Assembly: GCA_934133015.1 (NCBI GenBank)
Contig: CAKPAQ010000017.1
Span: 1-10,889 of the forward strand
Reading direction: 5' to 3'
DNA: 10,889 nucleotides
DNA from: an uncultured Bacilli bacterium
GTDB lineage: Bacteria > Bacillota_I > Bacilli_A > RF39 > UBA660
Shown here: positions 1 to 7,700 of the stretch, in pieces
How the letters are laid out: every line of letters begins with the position of its first letter
How positions within the stretch are numbered: the stretch's first letter is position 1
Notes under the pieces: generated by a model
Database searches by the model: none
What the model saw: only the letters and a program-made list of their open reading frames with translations
Told to the model about the DNA's origin: nothing
Translations under genes and position numbers: made by a program

Positions 1-165
1 GTGAATTCTTTACGAGACTTAGTGGTTGGTGAAAACTAAGATTTGAAACTATTTAATCTCCTATCTTTGAGGCTTTAATAGAGCCCGGGTAATACCGTTA
101 TTTAAATTAAGTTAATAAAAGGATGGTACCGTCTATAGACTCCTTTAGATGGTATTGTCCTTTTT
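1..165 (+). promoter_or_regulatory. T-box riboswitch leader (5' end cut by window), probably serine-specific
   Basis: A tRNA-sensing transcription attenuator upstream of the HD gene and serS. The T-box core (AGGATGGTACCGTC, 120-133) matches the family consensus. The antiterminator can be drawn exactly: AAAGGA (118-123) pairs with TCCTTT (141-146), GTC (131-133) pairs with GAC (138-140), and the 7-nt bulge TGGTACC (124-130) offers TGGT to the tRNA acceptor end. Upstream, CTTAG (18-22) pairs with CTAAG (36-40) around a TGGTTGGTGAAAA loop, which is the distal part of Stem I. GGCT (71-74) with AGCC (82-85) is a likely Stem III. The base of Stem I lies outside the window. Serine triplets TCT (57-59) and TCC (59-61) sit just before the CTTTGAG linker, where the specifier is expected, but I cannot choose between them. 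The serine assignment rests mainly on downstream serS. The bulge base U would only wobble-pair with the usual G discriminator of tRNA-Ser. Confidence 0.9.
121..165 (+). terminator. T-box attenuator terminator
   Basis: The 5' arm (121-134) pairs along all 14 bases with 147-160, using four G-U wobbles, and leaves a 12-nt loop. TTTTT (161-165) follows at once. This helix takes up the whole T-box core, so it excludes the antiterminator completely. Charged tRNA favours this hairpin and shuts off both downstream genes; uncharged tRNA favours the antiterminator. Confidence 0.85.
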
Positions 166-187
166 GTTTTATAAGGAGGGATATAAT

Positions 188-916
188 TTGAGAAAAGTAT
201 TTATAGGAAATTATCAGTTATTTGATAATAATAGAGCTAAACAGGTTGGATATAGTATGGAATATTTATCAAATATTGATGATCTCTTAATTAAATACGA
301 CTTATATTTAGACTATGCTCCAGATAATATTTTTAATGTAGTAGATATGCTTGACTATAGTCAAATATCTAATGATAATCATTTACTTAATTATTTTAGT
401 AAGGAATCTTTAGAAAAATTAAAGGAATGTGATGATGAATATTTAAAGGCTGCTGTAATAGTAAGAAAACTATTTAAAGATAAAACAGATAAGGCTGGAG
501 ATCCTTACATTAATCATTTGATTTCTGTATCTGATGGTATTGATCAAAATGATTATATAGCTAAAGTAGCAGGACTATTGCATGATACTGTTGAAGATAG
601 TGATGTTACATGTATTGATCTATTAGAAGTAAAATTTCCTAGAGAAGTTGTAGAAGCGGTCTTTATAGTTACTAAGCCAATTTTTTCGTCGCAACTTAGT
701 AAAGAACAAAAGTTAAAACTATATAATGACGAAATTGATTCAATAATCGCATCAAATAATAATTGTGCTTTAAAAATCAAAATAAGTGATATTAGTAATA
801 ATTATAATCCTGAGCGATTAGCTAAACTTTCTGAAGATAAACAAGAATGGTTTAGAGAAAAATATGGAAAACAATTAATTAAATTAAAAAAAGAAAGAGA
901 AAGAAGGAATATATAA
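188..916 (+). CDS. HD-domain protein, small (p)ppGpp hydrolase-like (RelA/SpoT HD family)
   Basis: A 242-aa protein. The start is TTG at 188, placed 7 nt after a strong AAGGAGGG site (173-180); an upstream ATG at 149 lies inside the attenuator terminator. Residues about 1-80 are not recognised. From about 85 the protein resembles the HD phosphohydrolase domain of RelA/SpoT and Mesh1-type alarmone hydrolases: GDPYINH (104-110), the core HDTVED (132-137), and KISD (198-201), matching the KLAD element that supplies the last metal-binding Asp. The first metal-binding His of the family (in HxGQxRK) is not visible; ungapped alignment puts Phe96 or Lys97 there. There is no synthetase domain. If active, it would remove the 3' pyrophosphate of (p)ppGpp in the cytoplasm; otherwise it may be a binding or regulatory remnant. 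It overlaps serS by one base (TAATG) and shares its T-box, so its expression should rise when tRNA-Ser is uncharged. The fold is fairly sure; the activity is not. Confidence 0.85.
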   Translation: MRKVFIGNYQLFDNNRAKQVGYSMEYLSNIDDLLIKYDLYLDYAPDNIFNVVDMLDYSQISNDNHLLNYFSKESLEKLKECDDEYLKAAVIVRKLFKDKTDKAGDPYINHLISVSDGIDQNDYIAKVAGLLHDTVEDSDVTCIDLLEVKFPREVVEAVFIVTKPIFSSQLSKEQKLKLYNDEIDSIIASNNNCALKIKISDISNNYNPERLAKLSEDKQEWFREKYGKQLIKLKKERERRNI

Positions 917-2199
917 TGTTAGATATTAAATTTATAAGAGAAAATCCAGATAAAGTAAAAGAAAATATAAGAAAAAAATTTCAAGATCAAAAACTACCTC
1001 TTGTTGATGAAGTAATTGAGCTTGATGAAAAGGTTCGTAATTATAAATTCGAAGGTGATAAATTACGTAGTGAAAGAAATAATGTTTCTAATCAAATCGG
1101 TCAACTTATGCGTGAAGGAGAGAAAGATGAAGCTTCTGAATTAAAAGCTAGAGTTACTGAAATAAATGAAAGATTAGTTAATATTGAAAAAGAAGAAAAT
1201 GATTTATCAGAAAAATTAAGAAATGATATGCTTGTTATCCCACAAATGATTGATGATAGTGTTCCAATTGGAAAAGATGACTCTGAAAATGTTGAAATTG
1301 AAAGATTTGGAGAGCCTATTGTACCTGATTATGAAATACCATATCATGCTGATATTATAAATGCTTTAAATGGTATGGATAAAGAAGCTGCTGGTAGAAC
1401 TAGTGGTAATGGTTTTTACTATTTAATGGGTGATATAGCTAGATTACATTCTGCAATGTTATCTTATGCAAGAGATTTTATGATAAATAAAGGATTTACA
1501 TATTGTATTCCACCATTTATGATAAGAAGCGATGTTGTTAATGGAGTTATGTCATTTGCTGAAATGGAGAATATGATGTACAAAATTGAAAATGAAGATT
1601 TATATCTCATTGGTACATCAGAGCATTCTATGATTGGTAAATTTAAAGGACAAATCGTTAAAGAAGAAGAACTACCAATCACCTTAACATCTTATTCACC
1701 TTGTTTTAGAAAAGAAGTTGGGGCACATGGAATTGAAGAAAGAGGTCTTTATAGAGTTCATCAATTTGAAAAACAAGAAATGGTTGTTTTGTGTAAACCT
1801 GAAGATGCTATGGAATGGTATAACAAAATGTGGAGTTATACAGTTGAATTCTTCAGAAGTTTAGATGTTCCAGTTAGAACACTTGAATGTTGTTCAGGTG
1901 ATCTTGCTGATCTTAAAGTAAAATCTTGTGATGTAGAAGCATGGAGTCCAAGACAAAAAATATATTTTGAAGTTGGTTCTTGTTCTACTTTAGGTGATGC
2001 TCAAGCAAGAAGATTGGGAATTAAAGCTAAAGGTGAAAATGGTAATTATTTACTTTCAACACTTAATAATACAGTAATTGCTTCACCTCGTGGAATGATT
2101 GCGGTAATTGAAAATAACGTAAATAAAGATGGAACAATTAATATTCCAAAAGCTTTACAACCATATATGGGTGGAAAAGAAAAAATTGAATTAAAATAA
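916..2199 (+). CDS. serS: Seryl-tRNA synthetase (class II)
   Basis: A 427-aa protein of normal length for bacterial SerRS. It charges tRNA-Ser with serine using ATP. The N-terminus MLDIKFIRENPDKV and a charged coiled-coil arm at about 30-100 are typical tRNA-binding features. The catalytic core shows the TSE serine-site element (234-236), motif 2 (CFRKEVGAHGIEERG, 263-277, then RVHQFEKQEM to 289), the SCSTLGDAQARR segment (355-366), and a motif 3 region around ASPRGMIAVIEN (389-400) with Arg392. Motif 3 differs from the common LNGSGLAVGRT form, reading TLNNTVIASPR, and the usual K-x-YDLE-W region reads VKSCDVEAW, so this is a divergent subtype. The start ATG overlaps the stop of the HD gene, with an AGAAGGA site (903-909) 6 nt upstream. 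It is the last gene of the T-box unit and is followed by a terminator. Confidence 0.97.
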   Translation: MLDIKFIRENPDKVKENIRKKFQDQKLPLVDEVIELDEKVRNYKFEGDKLRSERNNVSNQIGQLMREGEKDEASELKARVTEINERLVNIEKEENDLSEKLRNDMLVIPQMIDDSVPIGKDDSENVEIERFGEPIVPDYEIPYHADIINALNGMDKEAAGRTSGNGFYYLMGDIARLHSAMLSYARDFMINKGFTYCIPPFMIRSDVVNGVMSFAEMENMMYKIENEDLYLIGTSEHSMIGKFKGQIVKEEELPITLTSYSPCFRKEVGAHGIEERGLYRVHQFEKQEMVVLCKPEDAMEWYNKMWSYTVEFFRSLDVPVRTLECCSGDLADLKVKSCDVEAWSPRQKIYFEVGSCSTLGDAQARRLGIKAKGENGNYLLSTLNNTVIASPRGMIAVIENNVNKDGTINIPKALQPYMGGKEKIELK

Positions 2200-2207
2200 A
2201 TTTGAAT

Positions 2208-2232
2208 AGAGCTATTTAGCTCTTTTTTCTTT
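2208..2232 (+). terminator. Intrinsic terminator after serS
   Basis: AGAGCT (2208-2213) and AGCTCT (2218-2223) form a perfect 6-bp stem with loop ATTT, followed by TTTTTCTTT. It closes the T-box-controlled unit. Confidence 0.85.
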
Positions 2233-2284
2233 AATGTAAAGATATTAGTAAAAAATGCTGTTTAAAAGTGTAAATATAGTAAAC

Positions 2285-2314
2285 TTTACAGATACATTTA
2301 TTTTTATCTATGTT
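2285..2314 (+). promoter_or_regulatory. Candidate promoter of the Nudix gene
   Basis: A TTTACA -35 box (2285-2290) lies 18 bp from TATGTT (2309-2314), giving a short leader before the ribosome binding site AGGTGG (2328-2333). The palindrome GTAAAcTTTAC (2279-2289) overlaps the -35 box and could be an operator. A better -10 word, TATAGT (2322-2327), is too close to the start codon unless the message is leaderless. Confidence 0.4.
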
Positions 2315-2337
2315 ACTATGTTATAGTAGGTGGTAAC

Positions 2338-2901
2338 ATGAGTGATGTAATGACTGAATTACTAGATGTCTTAGATGAAAATGGTAATCCAACAGGAGAA
2401 AGTAAAACTAAGGAACAAATATATAGAGATGGTTTATGGCATAAGTCTGTTCATATTTGGATAATAAATGATGATCAAGAAATATTAGTTCAAAAACGTA
2501 ATCCTATGAAAAAAACTTTTCCTAATTTATGGGCTATCTCATCAGCAGGTCATGTTTTAGCTGGAGAAACTAGTGTTCAATCTGGTTTACGTGAATTAAA
2601 AGAAGAATTAGATGTTGATGCTACTAGTAAAGAATTAGAATATTTATTTACAGTTAAGAGAGTTCAACCATATAGAGATTCTTATATTAGAGTATTTGAC
2701 GATGTTTATTTACTTAAGAAAAATATAGATGTTAATAAAACTAAATTACAAGTTGAAGAATTAACTGATATTAAATATGTTTATTATGAATATTTAGAAA
2801 TGATATTTAAAAGCGGAGATTCTTCATATGTTCCATATACTGAAGAACATGAAAAATTATTTAAAATTTTGAATGATAGATATCAATTAGAAATAATATA
2901 A
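2338..2901 (+). CDS. Nudix hydrolase, IDI-like / YfcD-type
   Basis: A 187-aa Nudix-fold protein. The Nudix box is complete at residues 71-93 (G-x5-E-x7-RE-L-x-EE-L-x-V, a Leu replacing the usual Gly near the end), so Mg-dependent cleavage of a nucleoside diphosphate linked to another group is likely. The N-terminal ELLDVLDENGNPTG and the GLWHKSVHIWI segment are typical of the YfcD group, which resembles type I isopentenyl-diphosphate isomerase. It is probably not a true isomerase: the catalytic Cys of the IDI signature (TNxVCGHP) falls at Ala70 in WAISSAGHV (65-73). The natural substrate cannot be read from the sequence. Translation starts at ATG 2338, 4 nt after AGGTGG (2328-2333). It is a single-gene unit with its own terminator. 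Confidence 0.92.
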   Translation: MSDVMTELLDVLDENGNPTGESKTKEQIYRDGLWHKSVHIWIINDDQEILVQKRNPMKKTFPNLWAISSAGHVLAGETSVQSGLRELKEELDVDATSKELEYLFTVKRVQPYRDSYIRVFDDVYLLKKNIDVNKTKLQVEELTDIKYVYYEYLEMIFKSGDSSYVPYTEEHEKLFKILNDRYQLEII

Positions 2902-2904
2902 TTA

Positions 2905-2933
2905 GAGGGAAAGTATTTACTTTCTTTTTTTCT
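2905..2933 (+). terminator. Intrinsic terminator after the Nudix gene
   Basis: GAAAGTA (2909-2915) pairs perfectly with TACTTTC (2918-2924), extendable by G-U pairs at the base, and is followed by seven T (2925-2931) and more pyrimidines. Confidence 0.85.
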
Positions 2934-2938
2934 TTACA

Positions 2939-2967
2939 TTTACAAATTATTTATAATTTGCTATACT
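2939..2967 (+). promoter_or_regulatory. Strong extended -10 promoter of the envelope gene pair
   Basis: A TTTACA -35 box (2939-2944), a 17-bp spacer and TATACT (2962-2967), with an extended -10 TGC directly before it (2959-2961). The start point is expected near 2974, about 16 nt before ATG 2990, leaving room for GGGAGA (2978-2983) as ribosome binding site. Confidence 0.75.
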
Positions 2968-2989
2968 TGTTATTGTTGGGAGAATAGAT

Positions 2990-3550
2990 ATGAAGAATAA
3001 GAAAATTATGATTATTTTAATTGTTGTTATTATAGTGTTAGTATTTGCTTTTTCTTTATTTATGGTAATTGATTCTTTGAATAAAAGTGCCCAAGAAGAA
3101 AAGAAAAATGCTGATAATGTTGTTAAATATTATACTAAGTTTAAAGAAAATGCTGATAACTTTGTAAATGTTAGAGATAAATATTATGAAGTTGTTGTTG
3201 ATGATTTATATATAGAATCAGTAAATGATGATTATAGTAAATGGGTAGTCGAACTTGATAATTACAAAGAATTAGTAGATTCGGTTATAGATAGTGCTAA
3301 ACCACTTAAGAATTTATGTGTTAATAAATCTTATGGTGATGAAGATGTTAATAATAAATGTGTTGCTTATATAAAAAATTATGAAACAATTGTTAATTGC
3401 TTTATTGATGATATCAATATTTATAATGAATTTATTAAAGATTATTTAAAAACTAATAGTAATAGTAAGGCAAAAAGTTATGAACTTGATACTAAAGTTT
3501 ATAATTATATTGACTTAGATGGTGATAAAATATTTACTGGTAAAAAGTAG
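2990..3550 (+). CDS. Single-pass membrane protein of unknown function
   Basis: A 186-aa protein of no family I recognise. Residues 1-5 are basic (MKNKK), followed by an uninterrupted hydrophobic stretch at 6-27, so it is an N-terminal membrane anchor with the rest outside. There is no lipobox Cys, and an uncleaved anchor is more likely than a signal peptide. The outer part (about 30-186) is rich in Lys, Asp, Asn and Tyr and looks mostly helical. It has three Cys (110, 124, 137), unusual for an exported Firmicutes domain, and ends in YIDLDGDKIFTGKK. ATG 2990 has GGGAGA 6 nt upstream and a strong promoter. It lies 14 bp before the phosphodiester glycosidase-like gene with no terminator between, so the two are probably co-transcribed and may share a cell-surface role; that link is inference. 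Confidence 0.85.
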   Translation: MKNKKIMIILIVVIIVLVFAFSLFMVIDSLNKSAQEEKKNADNVVKYYTKFKENADNFVNVRDKYYEVVVDDLYIESVNDDYSKWVVELDNYKELVDSVIDSAKPLKNLCVNKSYGDEDVNNKCVAYIKNYETIVNCFIDDINIYNEFIKDYLKTNSNSKAKSYELDTKVYNYIDLDGDKIFTGKK

Positions 3551-3564
3551 AAGTGAGGTAAGTT

Positions 3565-4623
3565 ATGGCACAAGATAAAAAGATTAAAAAAAAGGTTAGG
3601 CTAAATTTAAAAGTAAAAAGAACTTTTATATTACTTTTCTCATTAATGATTATGGGGTTAGGAGTTGGAATGTTCTTAATTTATGGTCCTTATAGTTGGT
3701 TTCGTGAAAGATGGATTACTACAGCAATGACTACTATGAGCCATCAATATTTAGCTACTATGTTATTTGATGATGAAACAATAAATGAAGTATTAGCAAA
3801 CAATAAAACTATTGAACCAGATGAAGATACTAATCCTGATTTAATAAATATTAAAGATAAAGATGTTAGTAAATTTAAGTCAAAATATGAAAAACAAATT
3901 CTTGAAGATGTTAAAGAAGATGAATTATATCGTTTAATTGAAGTTAGTGGTAGTGGTTATAAGGGATACTTGGTAGCTATTTATGATCCTTCAAAAGTAA
4001 GTATTGGAACAACTACTAGATTAGGTACTATTGGTCAATCAGTTAGAGTAATTGCTCGTAATACTAATGCAGTTGTTGCGATGAATGCTAGTGGATTCTT
4101 TGATCCTGATTGGAATAGTAATGGAGCTATACCTCACGGAACTGTTATAAAAAATGGCAAAATTGTTTATGATTATGAAGATGCTAAAGTTGGTGGAGGA
4201 TTTGTAGGCTTCAATGATGAAAATAAACTTATATTAGGTAGATTTAGTAAATATGATGCTATTAATAAATATCATTTAAGAGATGCTGTTGAATTTGGAC
4301 CTTTCTTAATTGTTAATGGTAAAGCTGCCTTTGTTAAAGGTGATGGTGGTTGGGGTCTTGCACCTAGAACTGCTATTGGACAAAGAGAAGATGGTATTGT
4401 ATTATTCTTAGTAATTGATGGTAGAGGTAGAAATAATTCTATTGGTGCTGGTATGGTTGAACTTACTGAGATAATGCAAAATTATGGAGCTGTTAATGCT
4501 GCTAATATGGATGGTGGTTCTTCAAGTGGTTTGGTAATTGAAGGTAAAATAATCAATCATCCTACTGCTGGTGGAGATAATGGACTTCGTAATATTCCGA
4601 CTGCTTGGATTGTAACAAAGTAA
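3565..4623 (+). CDS. Membrane-anchored phosphodiester glycosidase family protein (NAGPA domain)
   Basis: A 352-aa protein. A basic N-terminus (KKIKKKVRLNLKVKR, 5-19) precedes a transmembrane segment (about 20-42), so the catalytic part faces outward. A linker reaches about 120. From about 125 to 350 it matches the NAGPA (GlcNAc-1-phosphodiester alpha-N-acetylglucosaminidase) domain family: NASGFFDP (174-181), RTAIGQ (268-273), VIDGRGR (283-289) and the signature NMDGGSSS (314-321). Family members cleave sugar phosphodiesters or act in polysaccharide and envelope metabolism; the bacterial substrate here is not known. ATG 3565 follows AGTGAGG (3552-3558), 6 nt upstream. It is the second gene of the pair starting at 2990 and is followed by a strong terminator. 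A role in trimming cell-wall or capsule glycopolymers is inference. Confidence 0.92.
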   Translation: MAQDKKIKKKVRLNLKVKRTFILLFSLMIMGLGVGMFLIYGPYSWFRERWITTAMTTMSHQYLATMLFDDETINEVLANNKTIEPDEDTNPDLINIKDKDVSKFKSKYEKQILEDVKEDELYRLIEVSGSGYKGYLVAIYDPSKVSIGTTTRLGTIGQSVRVIARNTNAVVAMNASGFFDPDWNSNGAIPHGTVIKNGKIVYDYEDAKVGGGFVGFNDENKLILGRFSKYDAINKYHLRDAVEFGPFLIVNGKAAFVKGDGGWGLAPRTAIGQREDGIVLFLVIDGRGRNNSIGAGMVELTEIMQNYGAVNAANMDGGSSSGLVIEGKIINHPTAGGDNGLRNIPTAWIVTK

Positions 4624-4634
4624 TTTATAAATTA

Positions 4635-4672
4635 TAAAAGAAGAATTTTGGTTCTTCTTTTACTTTTTTTTT
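4635..4672 (+). terminator. Strong intrinsic terminator after the glycosidase gene
   Basis: TAAAAGAAGAA (4635-4645) pairs perfectly over 11 bp with TTCTTCTTTTA (4652-4662), loop TTTTGG, followed by C and nine T (4664-4672). Confidence 0.92.
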
Positions 4673-4698
4673 AATATGTTTTCGTATATAATTATAAT
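4664..4698 (+). promoter_or_regulatory. Candidate nifJ promoter, overlapping the terminator T-run
   Basis: Two TATAAT words in tandem (4687-4692 and 4693-4698) lie just before the nifJ ribosome binding site. The first gives a start point near 4699. Its -35 would fall in the T-run of the preceding terminator (4664-4669) and is poor; the second has TTTAAT (4670-4675) at 17 bp but would start inside the ribosome binding site. The leader would be very short. Confidence 0.45.
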
Positions 4699-4714
4699 GA
4701 AGGATAGTGATACT

Positions 4715-7700
4715 ATGAGTTATAAAATCATGGATGGTAATGAAGCATGTACTTATGTTTCATATAATTTTACAGAAGTTGCTGGAATTTATCCAATAAC
4801 GCCATCTTCACCTATGGCGGAACTTACTGATAGTTGGAGTGGTGAAAATAAGAAAAATTATTTTGGTGGTATACCACAAGTTGTTGAAATGCAATCTGAA
4901 GCAGGAGCTGCTGGATTTATACATGGATCATTAGAATCTGGTAGCTTAACAACTACTTATACAGCAAGTCAAGGTCTACTTTTAATGATTCCTAATATGT
5001 ATAAGATTGCGGGAGAATTATTACCTGGGGTTATCCATGTAGCTGCTAGAAGTTTGTCTACCCATGCTTTATCTATTTTTGGTGATCAACAAGATATTTA
5101 TGCTACTCGTATGACTGGATTTGCTTTACTTGCATCTAGTTCAGTTCAACAAATTATGGATTTAACTGGTGTTGCTCATTTAGCAGCTATAAAAGGTAGA
5201 GTACCTTTTTTACATTTTTTTGATGGATTTAGAACTAGTCATGAATTACAAAAAGTAAAAGTTATAGATACTGATAAATTAAAAAAATTAATTGATACTG
5301 ATAGTTTAAATGAATATCGTAAACGCAGTTTAAATACTAATCAACCTTTTACTCGTGGTACTACACAAAATGATGATATATATTTTCAATCAGTAGAAGC
5401 AAGAAATCATTATTATGATAATTTACCAGATGTAGTAAATGATTATATGACTAGTATAAATGAAATAACTGGGGAAAACTATAAACCATTTAATTATTAT
5501 GGTAGTGATAGTGCTGATAGAGTTATAGTAGCTATGGGATCAGTTTGTGAAACTATAAAAGAAACTATTGATGCTTTAAATAATAAGGGTGAAAAAGTTG
5601 GATTAATTGAAGTACATTTATATCGACCATTTTCTAGAAAATATTTTTTAGATGTATTACCAGCTACAGTTACTAAAATAGCAGTATTAGATAGGACAAA
5701 AGAAGCTGGTTCATTAGGAGAACCATTATATTTAGATGTTGTTTCAGTTTTAAATGGTGAAAATCGTAATATTAATATAGTTGGTGGTAGATATGGATTA
5801 TCTAGTAAAAATACTACTCCAAGAGATATTGCTGGTGTTTATAATGAGCTTAATAAAGATAAACCATTTAATAATTTTACTTTAGGTATTGTTGATGATG
5901 TTACTAATAGAAGTATTGAGAGAGTTGATATAGAATTAAATACTAACCAAGTTGAATTTTTGATTTATGGTTATGGTAGCGATGGTATGGTTAGTGCTTG
6001 TAAAGATTTAATGAAGATTACTGGTAATTATTCAAATGCTTATGTACAAGGATATTTTCAATATGATTCTAAGAAAAGTGGTGGTGTTACTAAATCACAT
6101 TTAAGATTTAGTAAGGATTCAATAAGATCTACTTATTATGTTGAAAAACCTAATTTAGTTATGTGTACGAAAGAATCATATTTGAAGAAATATAAAATGT
6201 TAGATGGAATTCGTGATGGTGGTACCTTTATTTTAAATACTAATGTGCCTAAAGATGAGGTTTCTAATATATTAAGTAATCATGATAAAAAGATTATTAG
6301 AGATAGAAAAATAAAAGTTTATATTATTGATGCCTTTAAGATATCTAAAGAGGCGGGATTAGATCATAAGATTAGTTCTATTATGGAGTTAGTTTTATTT
6401 AAAGTTGGACATATTATTCCTTTTGATTTTGCCAAAAATAAGGTAGAGGAATCTATTACTAAAAAATTTGGTAATAAGGGTGGTAATGTTGTTCAAAAAA
6501 ATATGGATGCTATAAATAAGTGTATTGATTGTTTAGAAAGGGTTGATCTAGATAGTCTTTCTATAAGTGGTAGTGAAGAAACTGTTGATGAATCTTTCTT
6601 TGAAGTTTTAGCTAGTGGACGTGGAGATAATTTAAAAGTAAGTGCTTTTAGTAAATATGATGATGGTACTTATCCTAGTGGATTATCTAAACTTGAAAAA
6701 AGATCTATTTCTGATATTGCGCCTCATTATATACCAGAAAATTGTATTCAATGTAATATGTGTTCCTTTGTTTGTCCACATGCAGTTATTAGACCTTTTT
6801 TACTTAATGAAGAAGAGGTGAAGAAGGCACCTAAAGAGTTACTTGATGATTTAGTAGAAGCTAATATTAAAGGTTATAATTATAAATTTACTATTGGTAT
6901 TTCTTTACCTGATTGTACTGGATGTAAGTTATGTAGTAATGTTTGTCCTGGTAAAAAAGGTGAAAAAGCTTTAGTAATGGATGATATTCAAAAGTTAAAA
7001 GAAACTAAAGGGGTAGCATATGAGTATTTGTTTAATAATGTTAGTGAAAAGAAGGTAATGCCTAAGACAACGGTTAAAGGTAGTCAGTTTATGAAACCTA
7101 AGTTTGAATTTTCTGGTGCTTGTGCTGGTTGTGGAGAAACACCTTATCTTAAATTATTAACACAATTATTCGGAGATAGAATGGTAGTAGCTAATGCTAC
7201 AGGATGTTCATCTATATATAGTGCTTCTCTTCCTACTACTGCTTATTCGGTACCATGGGCTAATTCTTTATTTGAAGATAATGCTGAGTTTGGTTATGGT
7301 ATGGCAATAGCTGATAAGAATCAAAAGAAGAAAATATGTGATATTATTGCTTCTAATATTTCAATGGTTAATGATGATGAAATTGATATATATAATGCTT
7401 ATTTAGATGATATAACGGAAGAATCTAGTAAAAATTTATATGATATAATTGATCATTCACCAATAAATGAGCTTATTGAGTTAAAAGATTTTATATTAAA
7501 GAAATCTATTTGGTGTATTGGTGGAGATGGTTGGGCATATGATATTGGTTTTTCAGGAATTGATCATGTTATTTCAAATTATGAAAATATAAATATTTTA
7601 GTTTTAGATACAGAGGTTTATTCTAATACTGGTGGTCAATCTTCAAAATCTAGTAAAATTGGTAGTGTTGCGAAATTTACTTCTAAAGGTAAAAATGTAG

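Noticed and set aside
149..187. ATG at 149 as the start of the HD protein
   Set aside because: It lies inside the attenuator terminator hairpin with no ribosome binding site. TTG at 188 follows AAGGAGGG at ideal spacing.
553..780. Minus-strand frame inside the HD gene, and similar ones at 1464-1682 and 8901-9086
   Set aside because: They lie wholly inside well-supported genes, have low-complexity or unrecognisable translations, and lack convincing start signals.
2338..2901. True isopentenyl-diphosphate isomerase (idi)
   Set aside because: The catalytic Cys position is Ala70 while a full Nudix box is present, which fits an IDI-like Nudix hydrolase.
4676..4714. ATG at 4676 as the nifJ start
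   Set aside because: It precedes both TATAAT boxes and adds 13 residues not found in the family; ATG 4715 gives the standard MSYKIMDGNEA start.
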